Below, one piece after another: positions 45,948 through 56,532 of a stretch of DNA of 64,000 nucleotides. The stretch's first letter is position 1, and each line of letters begins with the position of its first letter. Position numbers and translations under genes: made by a program. The stretch comes from Pseudorhizobium flavum (GTDB lineage: Bacteria; Pseudomonadota; Alphaproteobacteria; Rhizobiales; Rhizobiaceae), in NCBI RefSeq assembly GCF_902502825.2, contig NZ_LR723670.1:3751001-3815000 (forward strand), given 5' to 3'. Below the pieces are notes generated by a model. It was given only the letters and a program-made list of their open reading frames with translations, was not told the DNA's origin and did not search any database.

Positions 45948-47558
45948 ATGCAGGAGCTCGGACTTTACAATCCGTCCAATGGGATAGCGGCGATCGGCTT
46001 CCAGGACGTTTCCCGCGTCAATTACAACCTCTCGGAAACGGAACTTTACGAAGAAGCGATCCGCAACCGGGAAGGCGACCTGACGGCGGACGGCGCGCTG
46101 CGAGCCGTCACCGGCCAGCACACGGGTCGCTCGCCGAAGGACAAGTTCATCGTGCGCGATGACACGACCGAGGATGTCATCTGGTGGGACAACAACCGGC
46201 CAATGTCTTCGGAACGCTTCGAGATCCTGCATCAGGACATGCTGGCTCATGCGGCTGGCAAGACCCTCTATGTGCAGGACCTGATCGGCGGTGCCGACCC
46301 GGAAAACGCGCTTCCGACACGGGTGGTGACCGAACTGGCCTGGCACGCGCTGTTCATCCGCAACCTCCTCATTCGGCCGAGCCGCGCTTCGCTCGAGACC
46401 TTCGTGCAGAAGCTGACCATCATCAACCTGCCGAACTTCCGCGCCGACCCGGCCCGTCACGGCTGCCGGACCGAAACGGTCATCGCCTGCGACCTGACCC
46501 GCGGCATCGTGCTCATCGGTGGCACGTCCTATGCCGGGGAAAACAAGAAGTCGGTTTTCACCGTCCTCAACTACCTGCTTCCGTCAAAGCATGTCATGCC
46601 GATGCACTGCTCGGCAAATGTCGGTCCGGGTGGCGATGCGGCCGTCTTCTTCGGCCTCTCGGGCACCGGCAAGACGACCCTGTCGGCCGATCCGAGCCGC
46701 ACGCTGATCGGCGATGACGAGCATGGGTGGGGCGAGAACGGCATCTTCAACTTCGAGGGTGGCTGCTACGCCAAGGCGATCCGCCTTTCCGCCGAGGCGG
46801 AGCCGGAAATCTATGCCGCGACCCGCCGCTTCGGAACTGTGCTTGAAAACGTGGTCCTGGACGAAAACCGCGTTCCGGATTTCGACGATGCCTCGCTGAC
46901 GGAGAACACCCGCTCGGCCTATCCGCTGCATTTCATCCCGAATGCGTCGGCGACGGGGATCGCTCCCCATCCGAAAACGATCATCATGCTGACAGCCGAC
47001 GCTTTCGGGGTCATGCCGCCGATCGCCCGGCTGACGCCCGAGCAGGCCATGTACCACTTTCTCTCCGGCTACACAGCCAAGGTCGCGGGCACGGAAAAGG
47101 GCGTGACCGAGCCGGAAGCGACGTTCTCCACCTGCTTCGGTGCGCCATTCATGCCGCGCCATCCGGCGGAATACGGCAACCTGCTGCGCGACCTGATTGA
47201 CCGCCATGGCGTCGATTGCTGGCTCGTCAACACGGGTTGGACTGGCGGTGCCTATGGCGTCGGCCGTCGCATGCCGATCAAGGCGACGCGCGCGCTCCTG
47301 ACGGCGGCTCTGACCGGGGACCTCAAGACCGCGCAGTTCCGCACCGACCCGAACTTCGGCTTTGCGGTCCCGGTTGCGGTTGAGGGTGTCGACGCCGCCA
47401 TTCTCGACCCGCGCTCGACCTGGGCCGATGGTGCTGCCTACGACCAGCAGGCGAAGAAGCTTGTCTCGATGTTCATCGCCAACTTCGAAAAGTTCGAGGA
47501 CCATGTCGACAGCCGGGTGCGTGATGCCGCCCCCGTGCTATTGAATGCGGCCGAGTAA
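45948..47558 (+). CDS. pckA: Phosphoenolpyruvate carboxykinase (ATP)
   Basis: Gluconeogenic enzyme making PEP from oxaloacetate. The 536-aa protein from ATG 45948 has the kinase P-loop [14 protein letters not shown] and the [26 protein letters not shown] and RNLLIRPS signatures. Monocistronic with its own terminator. It diverges from chvI across a 328-bp regulatory gap. In rhizobia it is induced during growth on succinate or other gluconeogenic carbon. Confidence 0.97.
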   Translation: MQELGLYNPSNGIAAIGFQDVSRVNYNLSETELYEEAIRNREGDLTADGALRAVTGQHTGRSPKDKFIVRDDTTEDVIWWDNNRPMSSERFEILHQDMLAHAAGKTLYVQDLIGGADPENALPTRVVTELAWHALFIRNLLIRPSRASLETFVQKLTIINLPNFRADPARHGCRTETVIACDLTRGIVLIGGTSYAGENKKSVFTVLNYLLPSKHVMPMHCSANVGPGGDAAVFFGLSGTGKTTLSADPSRTLIGDDEHGWGENGIFNFEGGCYAKAIRLSAEAEPEIYAATRRFGTVLENVVLDENRVPDFDDASLTENTRSAYPLHFIPNASATGIAPHPKTIIMLTADAFGVMPPIARLTPEQAMYHFLSGYTAKVAGTEKGVTEPEATFSTCFGAPFMPRHPAEYGNLLRDLIDRHGVDCWLVNTGWTGGAYGVGRRMPIKATRALLTAALTGDLKTAQFRTDPNFGFAVPVAVEGVDAAILDPRSTWADGAAYDQQAKKLVSMFIANFEKFEDHVDSRVRDAAPVLLNAAE

Positions 47559-47581
47559 GCCACTCGAACTGACAGAAATTG

Positions 47582-47613
47582 ACCGCCGGGCCCCAACGCC
47601 CGGCGGTTTTCTT
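47582..47613 (+). terminator. Rho-independent terminator after pckA
   Basis: ACCGCCGGGC pairs perfectly with GCCCGGCGGT across a short loop, then TTTTCTTT. It starts 24 nt after the pckA stop. Confidence 0.9.
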
Positions 47614-47653
47614 TGTCCGTTCTTTATGGGATAGAGGCCGCCGGAGGCGAACC

Positions 47654-48088
47654 ATGGCCAGCAACCCGCTCTATATCAACGATCGCATCACCATTGCCGG
47701 CTGGGAATTAACAGAGCAATTCGTGCTGGCTGGCGGCGCGGGCGGCCAGCACGTCAACAAGGTCTCGACTGCCGTCCAGCTCTTTTTCAATCTCGCCGAT
47801 TCTCCGTCGCTGCCGGACCGTGTCAAAGCGGCTGCCATTCGTCTCGCCGGGCGCCGGATGTCGAAGGATGGCGTGCTGATGATCGAGGCTAACCGGTTTC
47901 GCAGCCAGGACCGCAATCGCGAGGATGCGAGGGAGAGGCTGAAGGAGCTGATCATCAAGGCATCCGAACCGCCGCCGCCGCCACGACGGGCGACCAAGCC
48001 CACCAAAGGCTCCGTCGAACGGCGTCTGAAGGCCAAGGCCGGCCGATCGGAAGTAAAGAAGATGCGTGGAAAGCCGGCGGGAGACTGA
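47654..48088 (+). CDS. arfB: Alternative ribosome-rescue factor ArfB (YaeJ-type)
   Basis: Peptidyl-tRNA hydrolase that frees stalled ribosomes. The 144-aa protein has the release-factor GGQ motif in AGGAGGQHVNKVSTAV and a basic C-terminal tail (after about 115, rich in Lys and Arg) that reaches into the mRNA channel in ArfB. Lacking the codon-recognition domain separates it from RF1 and RF2. ATG 47654 follows a GGAGG ribosome site. It is 4 bp from alkB. Confidence 0.92.
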   Translation: MASNPLYINDRITIAGWELTEQFVLAGGAGGQHVNKVSTAVQLFFNLADSPSLPDRVKAAAIRLAGRRMSKDGVLMIEANRFRSQDRNREDARERLKELIIKASEPPPPPRRATKPTKGSVERRLKAKAGRSEVKKMRGKPAGD

Positions 48089-48092
48089 TCGG

Positions 48093-48704
48093 ATGACAGC
48101 TCTGCCCGACGGAGTTCGCTACCTCCCTGAATATCTTGACCGAAAAGGTCAGGAGGCTCTTGTCGACGAGATCAGGCAGGTGGTGACTGAAGCCCCGCTC
48201 TATGTTCCCGAAATGCCGCGCACCGGCAAGCCGATGTCGGTCCGAATGACGAATTGCGGCCCCCTCGGCTGGGTGACGGACAAAGGGCGCGGCTATCGCT
48301 ACCAGGCCTCCCATCCCGTGACCGGTTGGCCGTGGCCCGCGATTCCGTCACGGCTTCTGGAACTGTGGGCGAAAGTCGCCGACTACCCCAAGCCGCCGGA
48401 GGCGTGCCTCGTCAACTTCTACGACAATCAGGCACGCATGGGTCTGCATCAGGACAAGGACGAAACGGATCTTACCGCCCCCGTTCTCTCTATCTCGCTC
48501 GGAAACACCTGTCTCTTCCGGATCGGCGGAACGGAACGCAACGAACCTACGCGCTCATTCCGCCTGACGAGCGGAGACGTGCTCGTCCTCGGAGGAGCGG
48601 GGCGTCTCTGCTTCCACGGCGTGGACCGGGTCTACCCGGAAACCTCGACATTGCTGAGGAACGGCGGACGCATCAATTTGACCTTGAGACGGGTCAATCC
48701 CTGA
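48093..48704 (+). CDS. alkB: AlkB-family alkylated DNA/RNA dioxygenase
   Basis: Fe(II)/2-oxoglutarate dioxygenase that removes alkyl groups from bases. The 203-aa protein has the iron ligands HQD (GLHQDKDE) and a distal His (CFHGVDRV), then the 2-oxoglutarate-binding RINLTLRR. The LVNFYDNQARMG segment is typical of AlkB. I chose ATG 48093. It converges with coaA with no gap: its TGA directly abuts the coaA stop. Confidence 0.91.
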   Translation: MTALPDGVRYLPEYLDRKGQEALVDEIRQVVTEAPLYVPEMPRTGKPMSVRMTNCGPLGWVTDKGRGYRYQASHPVTGWPWPAIPSRLLELWAKVADYPKPPEACLVNFYDNQARMGLHQDKDETDLTAPVLSISLGNTCLFRIGGTERNEPTRSFRLTSGDVLVLGGAGRLCFHGVDRVYPETSTLLRNGGRINLTLRRVNP

Positions 48705-49691
48705 TCAGAGCTTGCGCAGTGCGACCGTCTCGACCAGGTGGTTCGAGCCTTTCCGCAGGATGAGGTCCGCACGCGGGCGGGTCGGTAGGATGTTCTGCCG
48801 CAGGTTCTTCAGGTTGATGTTCTCCCACAGCCCCTCGGCGATCGCGCGCGCCGCATCCTCGCTGATGGTTGCATAGCGGTGGAAGAAGGAATTCGGATCA
48901 CGGAAAGCCGTGTTGCGAAGCTTCATGAAGCGCTCGACATACCAATTATGGATCAGCGCCTCGTCCGCGTCGATATAGATCGAGAAGTCGAAGAAGTCCG
49001 AAACCATAGGCACGAACTTGCCATCCGCCGGCAGATCGCGGGACTGCAGCACGTTGATGCCTTCGAAGATCAGGATGTCTGGGCGATCGACGACAGTGAA
49101 CTCGTCAGGCAGCACGTCATAGGTGAGGTGGGAATAGCGCGGCGCCTTGACGTTCGGCTGACCGGCCTTGATCGCCGAGAGGAAGCGCAACAGCGCGCCG
49201 ATGTCGTAGCTTTCCGGAAAGCCCTTCCGTTCCATCAGGTTCTCGCGCCTGAGCACGGCATTGGGGTGGAGAAAGCCGTCGGTGGTGATCAGGTCCACCT
49301 TCGGGCTGGACGGCCAGCGGGCCAGTAGCTCCTTCAGGATACGCGCCGTCGTGGACTTGCCGACCGCCACGGAACCCGCAATGCCGATGACGAAGGGCGT
49401 CTTTGTGACGTCGGACAGGCTGAGGAACCGGTTGCGCTGCTGGAACAGCAGCAGCGAAGCCTCCACATGCGCCGAAAGAAGCCGTGACAGCGATAGGTAG
49501 ATGCGCCGGACCTCGTCGAGATCGATCGGGTCGTCGAGGGAGCGCAGCCGTGCCACCTCGTCGAAAGTCAGCGTCAAAGGCGTATCCGCTCGGAAACGCG
49601 CCCACTCAGCCGATGTGAAGACGTGGTAGGGCGAGTAGGTCGCGGAAGAGGATTGCTCGGTGCCTTCAGCCGGTTGCGCTGCCGGGGTCAT
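48705..49691 (-). CDS. coaA: Pantothenate kinase (type I)
   Basis: First committed step of CoA synthesis. The 328-aa protein has the P-loop [15 protein letters not shown] and [15 protein letters not shown]. The C-terminal block [20 protein letters not shown] is typical. Its ATG overlaps the hisE stop by 4 nt, so it is the last gene of the his operon. CoaE of the same pathway is at 10.5 kb. Confidence 0.97.
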   Translation of the reverse strand: MTPAAQPAEGTEQSSSATYSPYHVFTSAEWARFRADTPLTLTFDEVARLRSLDDPIDLDEVRRIYLSLSRLLSAHVEASLLLFQQRNRFLSLSDVTKTPFVIGIAGSVAVGKSTTARILKELLARWPSSPKVDLITTDGFLHPNAVLRRENLMERKGFPESYDIGALLRFLSAIKAGQPNVKAPRYSHLTYDVLPDEFTVVDRPDILIFEGINVLQSRDLPADGKFVPMVSDFFDFSIYIDADEALIHNWYVERFMKLRNTAFRDPNSFFHRYATISEDAARAIAEGLWENINLKNLRQNILPTRPRADLILRKGSNHLVETVALRKL

Positions 49692-50008
49692 GATGGACGG
49701 TTCGCCTTTTCCTGCAGGCCGGACTGGGTAGTCCGCCGCTGAAGTTCGTCCAGCACATCCTTGAGCGGAATCCCGGCGATATTCAATACGACCATTAGGT
49801 GATAAAGGAGGTCCGCGCTTTCGCTGACCAGCTCCGGCCGCCCCTGCGAAACCGCGGCGATCACCGTCTCGACGGCTTCCTCACCGAGTTTCTTGGCGGC
49901 CTTTGTTTGGCCGGCGGCCACAAGCTTCGCCGTCCAGGACTCATCGGTTGAAGCCCTGGCACGGATTTCGACGATCCGCTCGAGGTCGCTGAGGGAGAAA
50001 TCGCTCAT
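49688..50008 (-). CDS. hisE: Phosphoribosyl-ATP pyrophosphatase
   Basis: Second step of histidine synthesis, hydrolysing PR-ATP to PR-AMP. The 106-aa MazG-like protein keeps the acidic [10 protein letters not shown] and [11 protein letters not shown] motifs. HisI is not fused to it here, as usual for alphaproteobacteria, and is outside the window. It is 18 bp from hisF and overlaps coaA. Confidence 0.94.
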   Translation of the reverse strand: MSDFSLSDLERIVEIRARASTDESWTAKLVAAGQTKAAKKLGEEAVETVIAAVSQGRPELVSESADLLYHLMVVLNIAGIPLKDVLDELQRRTTQSGLQEKANRPS

Positions 50009-50026
50009 CTTCTGTCTCCAGCGACG

Positions 50027-50803
50027 TCAGTACAGCCGCATCGCGATGCCGTGCTCGGCCATGTAGCGCTTGGCTTCGCCGACAGTATAGGTCCCGAAGT
50101 GAAATATCGAGGCCGCCAGAACGGCGGTCGCATGACCGTCCCGAATGCCGGCCACGAGGTCATCGAGCGTGCCGACGCCTCCGGAGGCGACGACCGGAAC
50201 CTTCACGCTGTCGGCAATCGCTTTGGTCAGCGCAATGTCGTAACCGCTCTTGGTGCCGTCGCGGTCCATCGAGGTGACCAGCAACTCGCCGGCGCCCTTT
50301 TCGACAACCTTCGCGGCGAATTCCAGCGCATTGATGCCCGTGGCCTGGCGACCGCCATGGGTGAAGATCTCCCAGCGATCCAGTTCTCCGGTCGAAGAGA
50401 CCTTTTTGGCATCGATTGACACGACGATGCACTGATTGCCGAATTTGTCGGCGGCCTCGGCAACGAAATCCGGGCTTTTCACGGCGGCGGAATTGATCGA
50501 CACCTTGTCGGCCCCGGCAAGCAGAAGCCTCCGGATATCGCCGACGCTGCGTACGCCGCCGCCGACCGTCAGCGGCATGAAGCAATGGTCTGCGGTTCGG
50601 GCGACGACATCGAAGATGGTCTCGCGATTATCCGACGACGCGGTGATGTCCAGGAAGCAGAGCTCGTCGGCTCCGGCGGCGTCATAGGCCTTGGCCGCCT
50701 CGACCGGATCGCCGGCATCGATCAGGTCGACGAAATTGACACCCTTGACGACGCGACCGTCCTTGACGTCCAGGCATGGGATGACGCGGGCCTTGAGGCT
50801 CAT
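50027..50803 (-). CDS. hisF: Imidazole glycerol phosphate synthase subunit HisF (cyclase)
   Basis: Cyclase subunit that with HisH makes imidazole glycerol phosphate and AICAR. The 258-aa barrel begins with [20 protein letters not shown], containing catalytic Asp11, and has [13 protein letters not shown] with the second catalytic Asp. Its start overlaps the hisA stop by 4 nt. Confidence 0.97.
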   Translation of the reverse strand: MSLKARVIPCLDVKDGRVVKGVNFVDLIDAGDPVEAAKAYDAAGADELCFLDITASSDNRETIFDVVARTADHCFMPLTVGGGVRSVGDIRRLLLAGADKVSINSAAVKSPDFVAEAADKFGNQCIVVSIDAKKVSSTGELDRWEIFTHGGRQATGINALEFAAKVVEKGAGELLVTSMDRDGTKSGYDIALTKAIADSVKVPVVASGGVGTLDDLVAGIRDGHATAVLAASIFHFGTYTVGEAKRYMAEHGIAMRLY

Positions 50804-51543
50804 GCGGCCTCTCCTTTCTGCTTGCGGATCAACCCAAGCGCCTCGTTCGGATCGATCCGGCCGTCATAGAGCGCGCGACCGGATATCGCGCCTTCCAGAC
50901 GTGCGGCATCAGGCTGCAGCATGCGCCGTATGTCCTCGATCGATGCAAGACCTCCGGAGGCGATGACGGGGATCGAGACCGCATTCGCGAGTTCAAGCGT
51001 CGACTCCCAGTTGATGCCGGTCAGGATGCCGTCGCGGTCAATGTCCGTGTAGATGATCGCCGAGACGCCAGCGCCTTCGAACTTCTGGGCGAGCTCGATG
51101 ACGCCGAGTTCGGAAGCCTCGGCCCAGCCCTCAACGGCAACCTTGCCGCCCTTGGCATCGATACCGACGGCGATCTTGCCGGGAAACTCTTTGCAGGCTT
51201 CAATGACCAGTGCGGGATCGCGCACCGCCACGGTGCCGAGGATGACGCGCGCCAGTCCTCGCGACAGCCAGTTCTCGATATGTGCGAGCGTGCGAATGCC
51301 GCCACCGAGCTGCACCGGGTTCTTCGTTGCCTTCAGGATCGCGTCCACGGCCGCGCCGTTGACGCTTTCGCCGGCGAAGGCACCGTTCAGGTCGACCACA
51401 TGCAGCCACTCGAAGCCCTGGTATTCGAAGGCTTTCGCCTGGGCTGCCGGGTCCGCATTATAGACCGTGGCCTGCTCCATGTCGCCGAGCTTGAGGCGCA
51501 CGCACTGGCCGTCCTTGAGGTCGATGGCGGGAAAGAGGATCAT
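50800..51543 (-). CDS. hisA: ProFAR isomerase HisA
   Basis: Isomerises ProFAR on a TIM barrel related to HisF. The 247-aa protein begins [17 protein letters not shown] with catalytic Asp8 and has [14 protein letters not shown]. It starts 3 nt after the hisH stop and overlaps hisF by 4 nt, making the HisH-HisA-HisF set tightly coupled. Confidence 0.97.
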   Translation of the reverse strand: MILFPAIDLKDGQCVRLKLGDMEQATVYNADPAAQAKAFEYQGFEWLHVVDLNGAFAGESVNGAAVDAILKATKNPVQLGGGIRTLAHIENWLSRGLARVILGTVAVRDPALVIEACKEFPGKIAVGIDAKGGKVAVEGWAEASELGVIELAQKFEGAGVSAIIYTDIDRDGILTGINWESTLELANAVSIPVIASGGLASIEDIRRMLQPDAARLEGAISGRALYDGRIDPNEALGLIRKQKGEAA

Positions 51544-51546
51544 TCT

Positions 51547-52197
51547 TCAGGGCTTCCATCGCAGAAAATTGGCGATCAGGGCGAGACCCAGGGTCTGGCT
51601 CTTCTCCGGGTGGAATTGCGAGCCGGCCATGTTGTCGCGAGCCACGAAGGCGGTCATTGGTCCACCGTAATCGGTGGTCGCCACGACGTCCTGCGGGTTC
51701 CTGGCCGCCAGATGATAGGAGTGGACGAAATAGGCGTGCAGTCCATCCGGTCCGGTCGGGATTCCATCGAAGAGAGGGTGAGGGCGCTTCAGGTCGAGCG
51801 TGTTCCAGCCAATCTGCGGGATCTTCAGGTTCGGATCGGAAGGCTCCATTTCCCTGACGTCGCCTTCGATCCAGCCAAGGCCCTGCGTGACCGTCTTCTC
51901 GAGCCCACGGGATGACATGAGCTGCATGCCGACGCAGATGCCGAAGAAGGGCCGGCCATTCTTCTCGACCGCCTGAACCAGCGCATCGTGCATTCCGGGA
52001 ACCGCGTCGAGACCGGCGCGGCAGTCCGCATAGGCACCAACGCCCGGCAGGACAATCCGGTCGGCCGCGGCAACGACATCCGCCTTGTCGGTGAGCTCGA
52101 TCGTGGCGTTCAGGCCCGCCTCGTGCGCGGCACGTTCGAAGGCCTTGGTCGCAGACCTGAGATTGCCGGAGCCGTAGTCGATGATCGCGACGCGCAT
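51547..52197 (-). CDS. hisH: Imidazole glycerol phosphate synthase subunit HisH (glutaminase)
   Basis: Glutaminase subunit that supplies ammonia to HisF. The 216-aa class-I amidotransferase has its nucleophile at Cys88 in [11 protein letters not shown], the oxyanion PGVGAY, and the His-Glu pair in SQFHPEKSQ near the C-terminus. ATG 52197 overlaps the upstream DUF2628 stop by 4 nt. The longer in-frame extension upstream has no similarity. Confidence 0.96.
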   Translation of the reverse strand: MRVAIIDYGSGNLRSATKAFERAAHEAGLNATIELTDKADVVAAADRIVLPGVGAYADCRAGLDAVPGMHDALVQAVEKNGRPFFGICVGMQLMSSRGLEKTVTQGLGWIEGDVREMEPSDPNLKIPQIGWNTLDLKRPHPLFDGIPTGPDGLHAYFVHSYHLAARNPQDVVATTDYGGPMTAFVARDNMAGSQFHPEKSQTLGLALIANFLRWKP

Positions 52198-52673
52198 CAG
52201 CGTCCTCCTTGGTCGAAGAGGCCTATCCCGCCACGGTCCCACCCTGCTGCGGAGGGGGTGCGAACGGAATTCGCCCAGTTGGCAACGGCGACCGGGGCCG
52301 TCGAAGCCTGAGGCAGGCCTGCAAAGTAAATTTCCTCGGCGGTATCGAGGTCCGCTGCCATGACAACGTCCTTCAGCGTCCACCCGCGCCGGATGAGGCT
52401 CTCGCTATAGAAGTGCCGTCCTTCCAGCGCAACGAGAAGATTGATGGAAACGGCGGCGAGGAAGCCCACCACCGCAAATCCGGAAACCTGCATCAGCTGG
52501 CCGGCGGCGATCTGCGCAAGGAAGACAGCCAGTGCCGCAAGCCACAGCCGCTTTGTCAGGAGCCAGATCCAGGGAAAGAATAGCGCAAGCCAGGAGAAGC
52601 GATCGGCGAGGATCACGGTCTTCTCGTGATCCGGATCTGTGCCCGGAGGGGTGAGAACAAGATAACTCTTCAA
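52197..52673 (-). CDS. DUF2628 membrane protein within the his operon
   Basis: Uncharacterised 158-aa protein of the DUF2628 family. It has hydrophobic segments at about 26-40 ([11 protein letters not shown]) and 44-80 ([18 protein letters not shown] and [18 protein letters not shown]), then a soluble tail. The start is a TTG at 52673, set by an AAGGAG ribosome site at 52679-52684, five nt upstream; no suitable ATG lies near. It sits between hisB and hisH, overlapping hisH by 4 nt. No histidine-related activity can be inferred. Confidence 0.75.
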   Translation of the reverse strand: MKSYLVLTPPGTDPDHEKTVILADRFSWLALFFPWIWLLTKRLWLAALAVFLAQIAAGQLMQVSGFAVVGFLAAVSINLLVALEGRHFYSESLIRRGWTLKDVVMAADLDTAEEIYFAGLPQASTAPVAVANWANSVRTPSAAGWDRGGIGLFDQGGR

Positions 52674-52690
52674 CTTTGCTCCTTGGCCGC

Positions 52691-53296
52691 TCAGACCAGC
52701 GTTCCCTTCGTGGAGGGGACACGGCCTGCCTGGCGCGGGTCGATCTCGGTTGCCGTGCGAAGGCAACGTGCCACCGCCTTGAAGCAGGTCTCGGCGATGT
52801 GGTGGTTGTTAGCGCCGTAGTAGTTGAAGATGTGCAGCGTGATGCCGGCATTCTGGGCGAACGCCTGGAAGAATTCACGCACCAACTCCGTATCGAAGCT
52901 GCCGATCTTCGGGGAGCTGAACTCGACATTCCAGACCAGGAAGGGTCGGCCCGACAGGTCGACCGCTGCCTTGGTCATCGTTTCATCCATGGCGAGATCG
53001 AGCGAGGCATAGCGCGTGATCCCGCGGCGGTCGCCGAGGGCCCGGGAGATCGCCTGGCCGATCGCGATGCCTGTATCCTCCACCGTGTGGTGGTCATCGA
53101 TATGGAGGTCGCCCTCGACCGCGATCTCCATGTCGATCAGCGAGTGGCGGGCCAACTGGTCGAGCATGTGATCGAAGAAGCCTACGCCCGTCGAAATCTG
53201 CGAAGCTCCCGTTCCGTCGAGATTGACGGTGACGGAGACCGACGTCTCGTTCGTCTTGCGGGAAACCGAGCCCGTACGTGCGGCGATTTCGGCCAT
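52691..53296 (-). CDS. hisB: Imidazoleglycerol-phosphate dehydratase
   Basis: Sixth step of histidine synthesis. The 201-aa monofunctional protein has metal-binding [26 protein letters not shown] and the C-terminal NNHHIAE motifs. Without the phosphatase domain of enterobacterial HisB, histidinol-phosphatase must be elsewhere. ATG 53296 is the likely start. It leads the his run and diverges from hslV across a 181-bp gap. Confidence 0.97.
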   Translation of the reverse strand: MAEIAARTGSVSRKTNETSVSVTVNLDGTGASQISTGVGFFDHMLDQLARHSLIDMEIAVEGDLHIDDHHTVEDTGIAIGQAISRALGDRRGITRYASLDLAMDETMTKAAVDLSGRPFLVWNVEFSSPKIGSFDTELVREFFQAFAQNAGITLHIFNYYGANNHHIAETCFKAVARCLRTATEIDPRQAGRVPSTKGTLV

Positions 53297-53384
53297 TTTG
53301 TGCTCCATGCGAGTGTTGTGCGCTCCATAACAGGCGGACCGCCAAATATCCAGCAAAAGCAGGCATGCATTCGGATACGGTCGG

Positions 53385-53413
53385 CTTGATTTGCAATCAT
53401 GCGATCCCCGCTT
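53385..53413 (+). promoter_or_regulatory. Candidate heat-shock (RpoH) promoter of hslVU
   Basis: CTTGAT (53385-53390) and CCCCGCTT (53406-53413), 15 nt apart, resemble the RpoH elements CTTGAA and CCCCATNT. They lie about 65 bp upstream of hslV, whose homologues are heat-shock genes. Confidence 0.4.
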
Positions 53414-53477
53414 ACATAGGCATCAACAGGGCGCAAAGCCTCCAACGCAAGGAGCCTTCGAGGCAAACGGGTAAAGA

Positions 53478-54002
53478 ATGACAACGATTATATCGGTCCG
53501 GAAGGGCGGCAAGGTCATCATGGCTGGCGATGGCCAGGTGAGCCTCGGCCAGACAGTGATGAAGGGCAATGCCCGCAAGGTCCGCCGCATCGGCAAGGGT
53601 GAGGTGATAGCCGGTTTTGCCGGCGCAACGGCGGATGCCTTCACGCTGCTCGACCGGCTGGAGAAAAAGCTGGAGCAGTATCCTGGCCAGTTGATGCGGG
53701 CTGCCGTGGAGCTCGCCAAGGACTGGCGGACCGACAAGTATCTTCGCAATCTCGAGGCGATGATGCTGGTGGCTGACAAGACCATCACGCTCGCCGTCAC
53801 CGGTAATGGTGATGTGCTGGAGCCCGAGCACGGGACGATCGCCATTGGTTCTGGTGGGAACTATGCGTATGCCGCCGCGCGGGCACTGATGGACAGCGAC
53901 AGGTCGGCGGAGGAAATCGCCCGCACCGCGCTCGATATCGCCGCCGAGATTTGCGTCTACACGAACCATAATCTCGTCGTCGAGACGCTGGACGCCGAGT
54001 AA
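53478..54002 (+). CDS. hslV: ATP-dependent protease subunit HslV (ClpQ)
   Basis: Proteasome-like threonine peptidase partner of HslU. The 174-aa protein starts [20 protein letters not shown]; Met removal exposes the catalytic Thr2. The [20 protein letters not shown] segment is nearly invariant in the family. A candidate RpoH promoter lies about 65 bp upstream. hslU follows after 68 bp. Confidence 0.97.
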   Translation: MTTIISVRKGGKVIMAGDGQVSLGQTVMKGNARKVRRIGKGEVIAGFAGATADAFTLLDRLEKKLEQYPGQLMRAAVELAKDWRTDKYLRNLEAMMLVADKTITLAVTGNGDVLEPEHGTIAIGSGGNYAYAAARALMDSDRSAEEIARTALDIAAEICVYTNHNLVVETLDAE

Positions 54003-54070
54003 CGACATTCAGGAATGGGTCCCCGCCCGGGCTTTCGTGAGTCGGGCGGCAGGAACGCCAAGAGGACATC

Positions 54071-55378
54071 ATGACAAATTTCTCCCCCCGCGAGATCGTC
54101 TCCGAACTCGACCGTCACATCATCGGGCAGCACGATGCCAAGCGCGCCGTGGCTATCGCCTTGCGTAACCGCTGGCGTCGTCAGCAGCTCGACGAGAGCC
54201 TGCGCGACGAGGTGATGCCGAAGAACATCCTGATGATCGGCCCGACGGGCGTCGGCAAGACCGAGATCTCGCGGCGTCTGGCAAAGCTTGCCGGTGCGCC
54301 CTTCATCAAGGTCGAGGCCACCAAGTTCACCGAGGTTGGCTACGTCGGCCGCGATGTCGAGCAGATCATCCGCGACCTCGTCGAGGTCGGCATCGGCCTG
54401 GTGCGCGAGAAGAAGCGCGCCGAGGTACAGGCGAAGGCGCATATGAGTGCCGAAGAACGTGTCCTCGATGCGCTGGTTGGCCCGACCGCGTCGCCGGCAA
54501 CCCGCGACAGCTTCCGAAAGAAGCTCCGCAATGGTGAGCTGGACGACAAGGAGATTGAGATCGAGGTGGCCGACAGCGGCTCGGGCATGCCCGGTTTCGA
54601 GATCCCGGGCATGCCCGGCGCCAATATCGGTGTCCTGAACCTCTCCGAAATGTTCGGCAAGGCCCTCGGCGGCCGCACCAAGAAGGTGCGAACCACCGTC
54701 TCCAAGTCCTATGTCGAACTCATCAGGGATGAATCCGACAAGCTCATCGACAATGAGGTCATCCAGCGCGAGGCCGTACGCGCGGTGGAGAATGACGGGA
54801 TCGTCTTCCTCGACGAGATCGACAAGATCGCAGCCCGTGACGGCGGCCTGGGTGCCGGCGTCTCGCGTGAGGGCGTGCAGCGTGACCTCCTGCCGCTGGT
54901 CGAGGGAACGACGGTCGCAACCAAATATGGGCCGGTCAAGACCGATCATGTGCTTTTCATCGCCTCCGGCGCCTTCCATGTGGCGAAGCCGTCTGATCTC
55001 CTGCCGGAGCTGCAGGGCCGCCTTCCGATCCGCGTCGAACTGCGCCCGCTGACAAAGGAGGATTTCCGCCGCATCCTGACCGAGACGGAGGCAAGCCTGA
55101 TCCGCCAGTACAAGGCGCTGATGGAGACAGAGCAGCTAAACCTGGACTTCACGGAGGACGCCATCGATGCGCTGGCCGATGTCGCCGTGCATCTGAACTC
55201 ATCGGTCGAGAACATCGGCGCCCGCCGCCTTCAGACGGTCATGGAGCGGGTGCTGGATGAAATCTCGTTCAACGCACCTGATCGAGCTGGCAATACCGTA
55301 ATGATCGACGCCGATTATGTGCGTGAGCATGTCGGTGATCTCGCAGCCGATACTGATCTGTCACGCTATATCCTGTAG
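54071..55378 (+). CDS. hslU: ATP-dependent protease ATPase subunit HslU (ClpY)
   Basis: AAA+ unfoldase that feeds HslV. The 435-aa protein has Walker [28 protein letters not shown] and Walker [15 protein letters not shown], with an intermediate domain between them. The C-terminus DLSRYIL is the conserved tail that docks onto HslV. It follows hslV on the same strand and probably shares its transcript. Confidence 0.98.
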   Translation: MTNFSPREIVSELDRHIIGQHDAKRAVAIALRNRWRRQQLDESLRDEVMPKNILMIGPTGVGKTEISRRLAKLAGAPFIKVEATKFTEVGYVGRDVEQIIRDLVEVGIGLVREKKRAEVQAKAHMSAEERVLDALVGPTASPATRDSFRKKLRNGELDDKEIEIEVADSGSGMPGFEIPGMPGANIGVLNLSEMFGKALGGRTKKVRTTVSKSYVELIRDESDKLIDNEVIQREAVRAVENDGIVFLDEIDKIAARDGGLGAGVSREGVQRDLLPLVEGTTVATKYGPVKTDHVLFIASGAFHVAKPSDLLPELQGRLPIRVELRPLTKEDFRRILTETEASLIRQYKALMETEQLNLDFTEDAIDALADVAVHLNSSVENIGARRLQTVMERVLDEISFNAPDRAGNTVMIDADYVREHVGDLAADTDLSRYIL

Positions 55379-55560
55379 CGCGCCAGCAACGCAGGCGAGG
55401 GATCTAGTGCATTTGACGTCAAGTTGATGTACACCGCCTCGACATGACGCCGGCCGATCGCTTAAAGGCTGGCGTCAACTTCGATGAAGAGAGCGAGTCT
55501 GGCGCGCCGGTCCTGCCGACATGGTCTGCCACGATTGCCCGAGTCTGCAGGTCCGACATC

Positions 55561-56490
55561 TTGAAACGACTTCTACTCGCCCTTGTCCTGGCGCTGAGCA
55601 CTATACCGGCGGCTGATGCTGCTGGTCTTCGTGCGGTCCCGGAAGGCAATCGCCACGCCGAACAGCCGAAGGTGCCGGGTGCTTCCGTCCGTCGCACCCA
55701 GGCCGGCCGAACCACCTTCGACCTCAAGTACGAGAAGATCCGTGACCTTCTGTCCGGAGATCGTGCGCTGATCGCCAAGATTAAGGCGACTGCGGCCGAC
55801 TACCGGCTGGACCCGATCCACATGATCGGCGCGATCGTCGGCGAGCATACCTACAATGTCGACGCCTATGACCGGCTTCAGTCGTATTATATCAAGGCGG
55901 CTGCCTATGCCGGGGACCGCTTCCGCTTCGGGCACGGTGACGAGTCCATCAGCGAGTTCGTTGCCCGTCCCGAATTCCGTCAATGCGAAGGCAAGGCGGA
56001 TTCCTACAGCCTGTGGAACTGCCGCGAGGCTGTGTGGGAGAAGGAATTTCGTGGCCGCACGGTCGGTGGCATCGCCTTCCCGAACAACCGTTTCAGCGCC
56101 GTCTTCTTTCAACCCTTCTATGCCGGGCAGACTTTCGGCCTTGGCCAGGTGAACCCGCTGACCGCGCTGATGCTGTCGGACATGGTGGCCCAGTCGTCCG
56201 GTTATCCGGAGCTCGACGAAAACGATGCGGCGGGGGTCTACGAAGCGATCATGGATCCTGACAAGTCCCTGGCCTACATGGCTGCGGCGATCCGCAAATC
56301 CATCGACGATTATGCATCCATAGCGCGCGTGGACATATCGGCCAATCCCGGCATAACGGCGACCCTCTACAATACGGGCGGTTCGGCACAACGTGCAGCT
56401 ACCCTGAAGGCGCGCGGCGGATTGCCGGAAGAAAACTACTATGGCTGGCTCGTCAACGATAAGCTCGAAGAGTTGAAATCACTGCTCTGA
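55561..56490 (+). CDS. DUF1402 secreted protein with lytic-transglycosylase-like motifs
   Basis: Uncharacterised family in databases. From the TTG at 55561 the 309-aa protein begins with a signal peptide (KRLLLALVLALSTIPAADA, cut likely after residue 20). Motifs resemble an SLT lysozyme fold: an acidic E95 in MIGAIVGEHTYN, GLGQVNPLTAL (193-203) and TLYNTGG (268-274). This order mirrors the catalytic Glu, GxxQ and YN(A/T)G elements of lytic transglycosylases, so peptidoglycan cleavage is a hypothesis. An ATG at 55444 would bury the signal peptide. Confidence 0.72.
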   Translation: MKRLLLALVLALSTIPAADAAGLRAVPEGNRHAEQPKVPGASVRRTQAGRTTFDLKYEKIRDLLSGDRALIAKIKATAADYRLDPIHMIGAIVGEHTYNVDAYDRLQSYYIKAAAYAGDRFRFGHGDESISEFVARPEFRQCEGKADSYSLWNCREAVWEKEFRGRTVGGIAFPNNRFSAVFFQPFYAGQTFGLGQVNPLTALMLSDMVAQSSGYPELDENDAAGVYEAIMDPDKSLAYMAAAIRKSIDDYASIARVDISANPGITATLYNTGGSAQRAATLKARGGLPEENYYGWLVNDKLEELKSLL

Positions 56491-56532
56491 CTCCTGATAT
56501 TCCTGGTTTGCACCAGTTTCAGGAGGGCTTCG

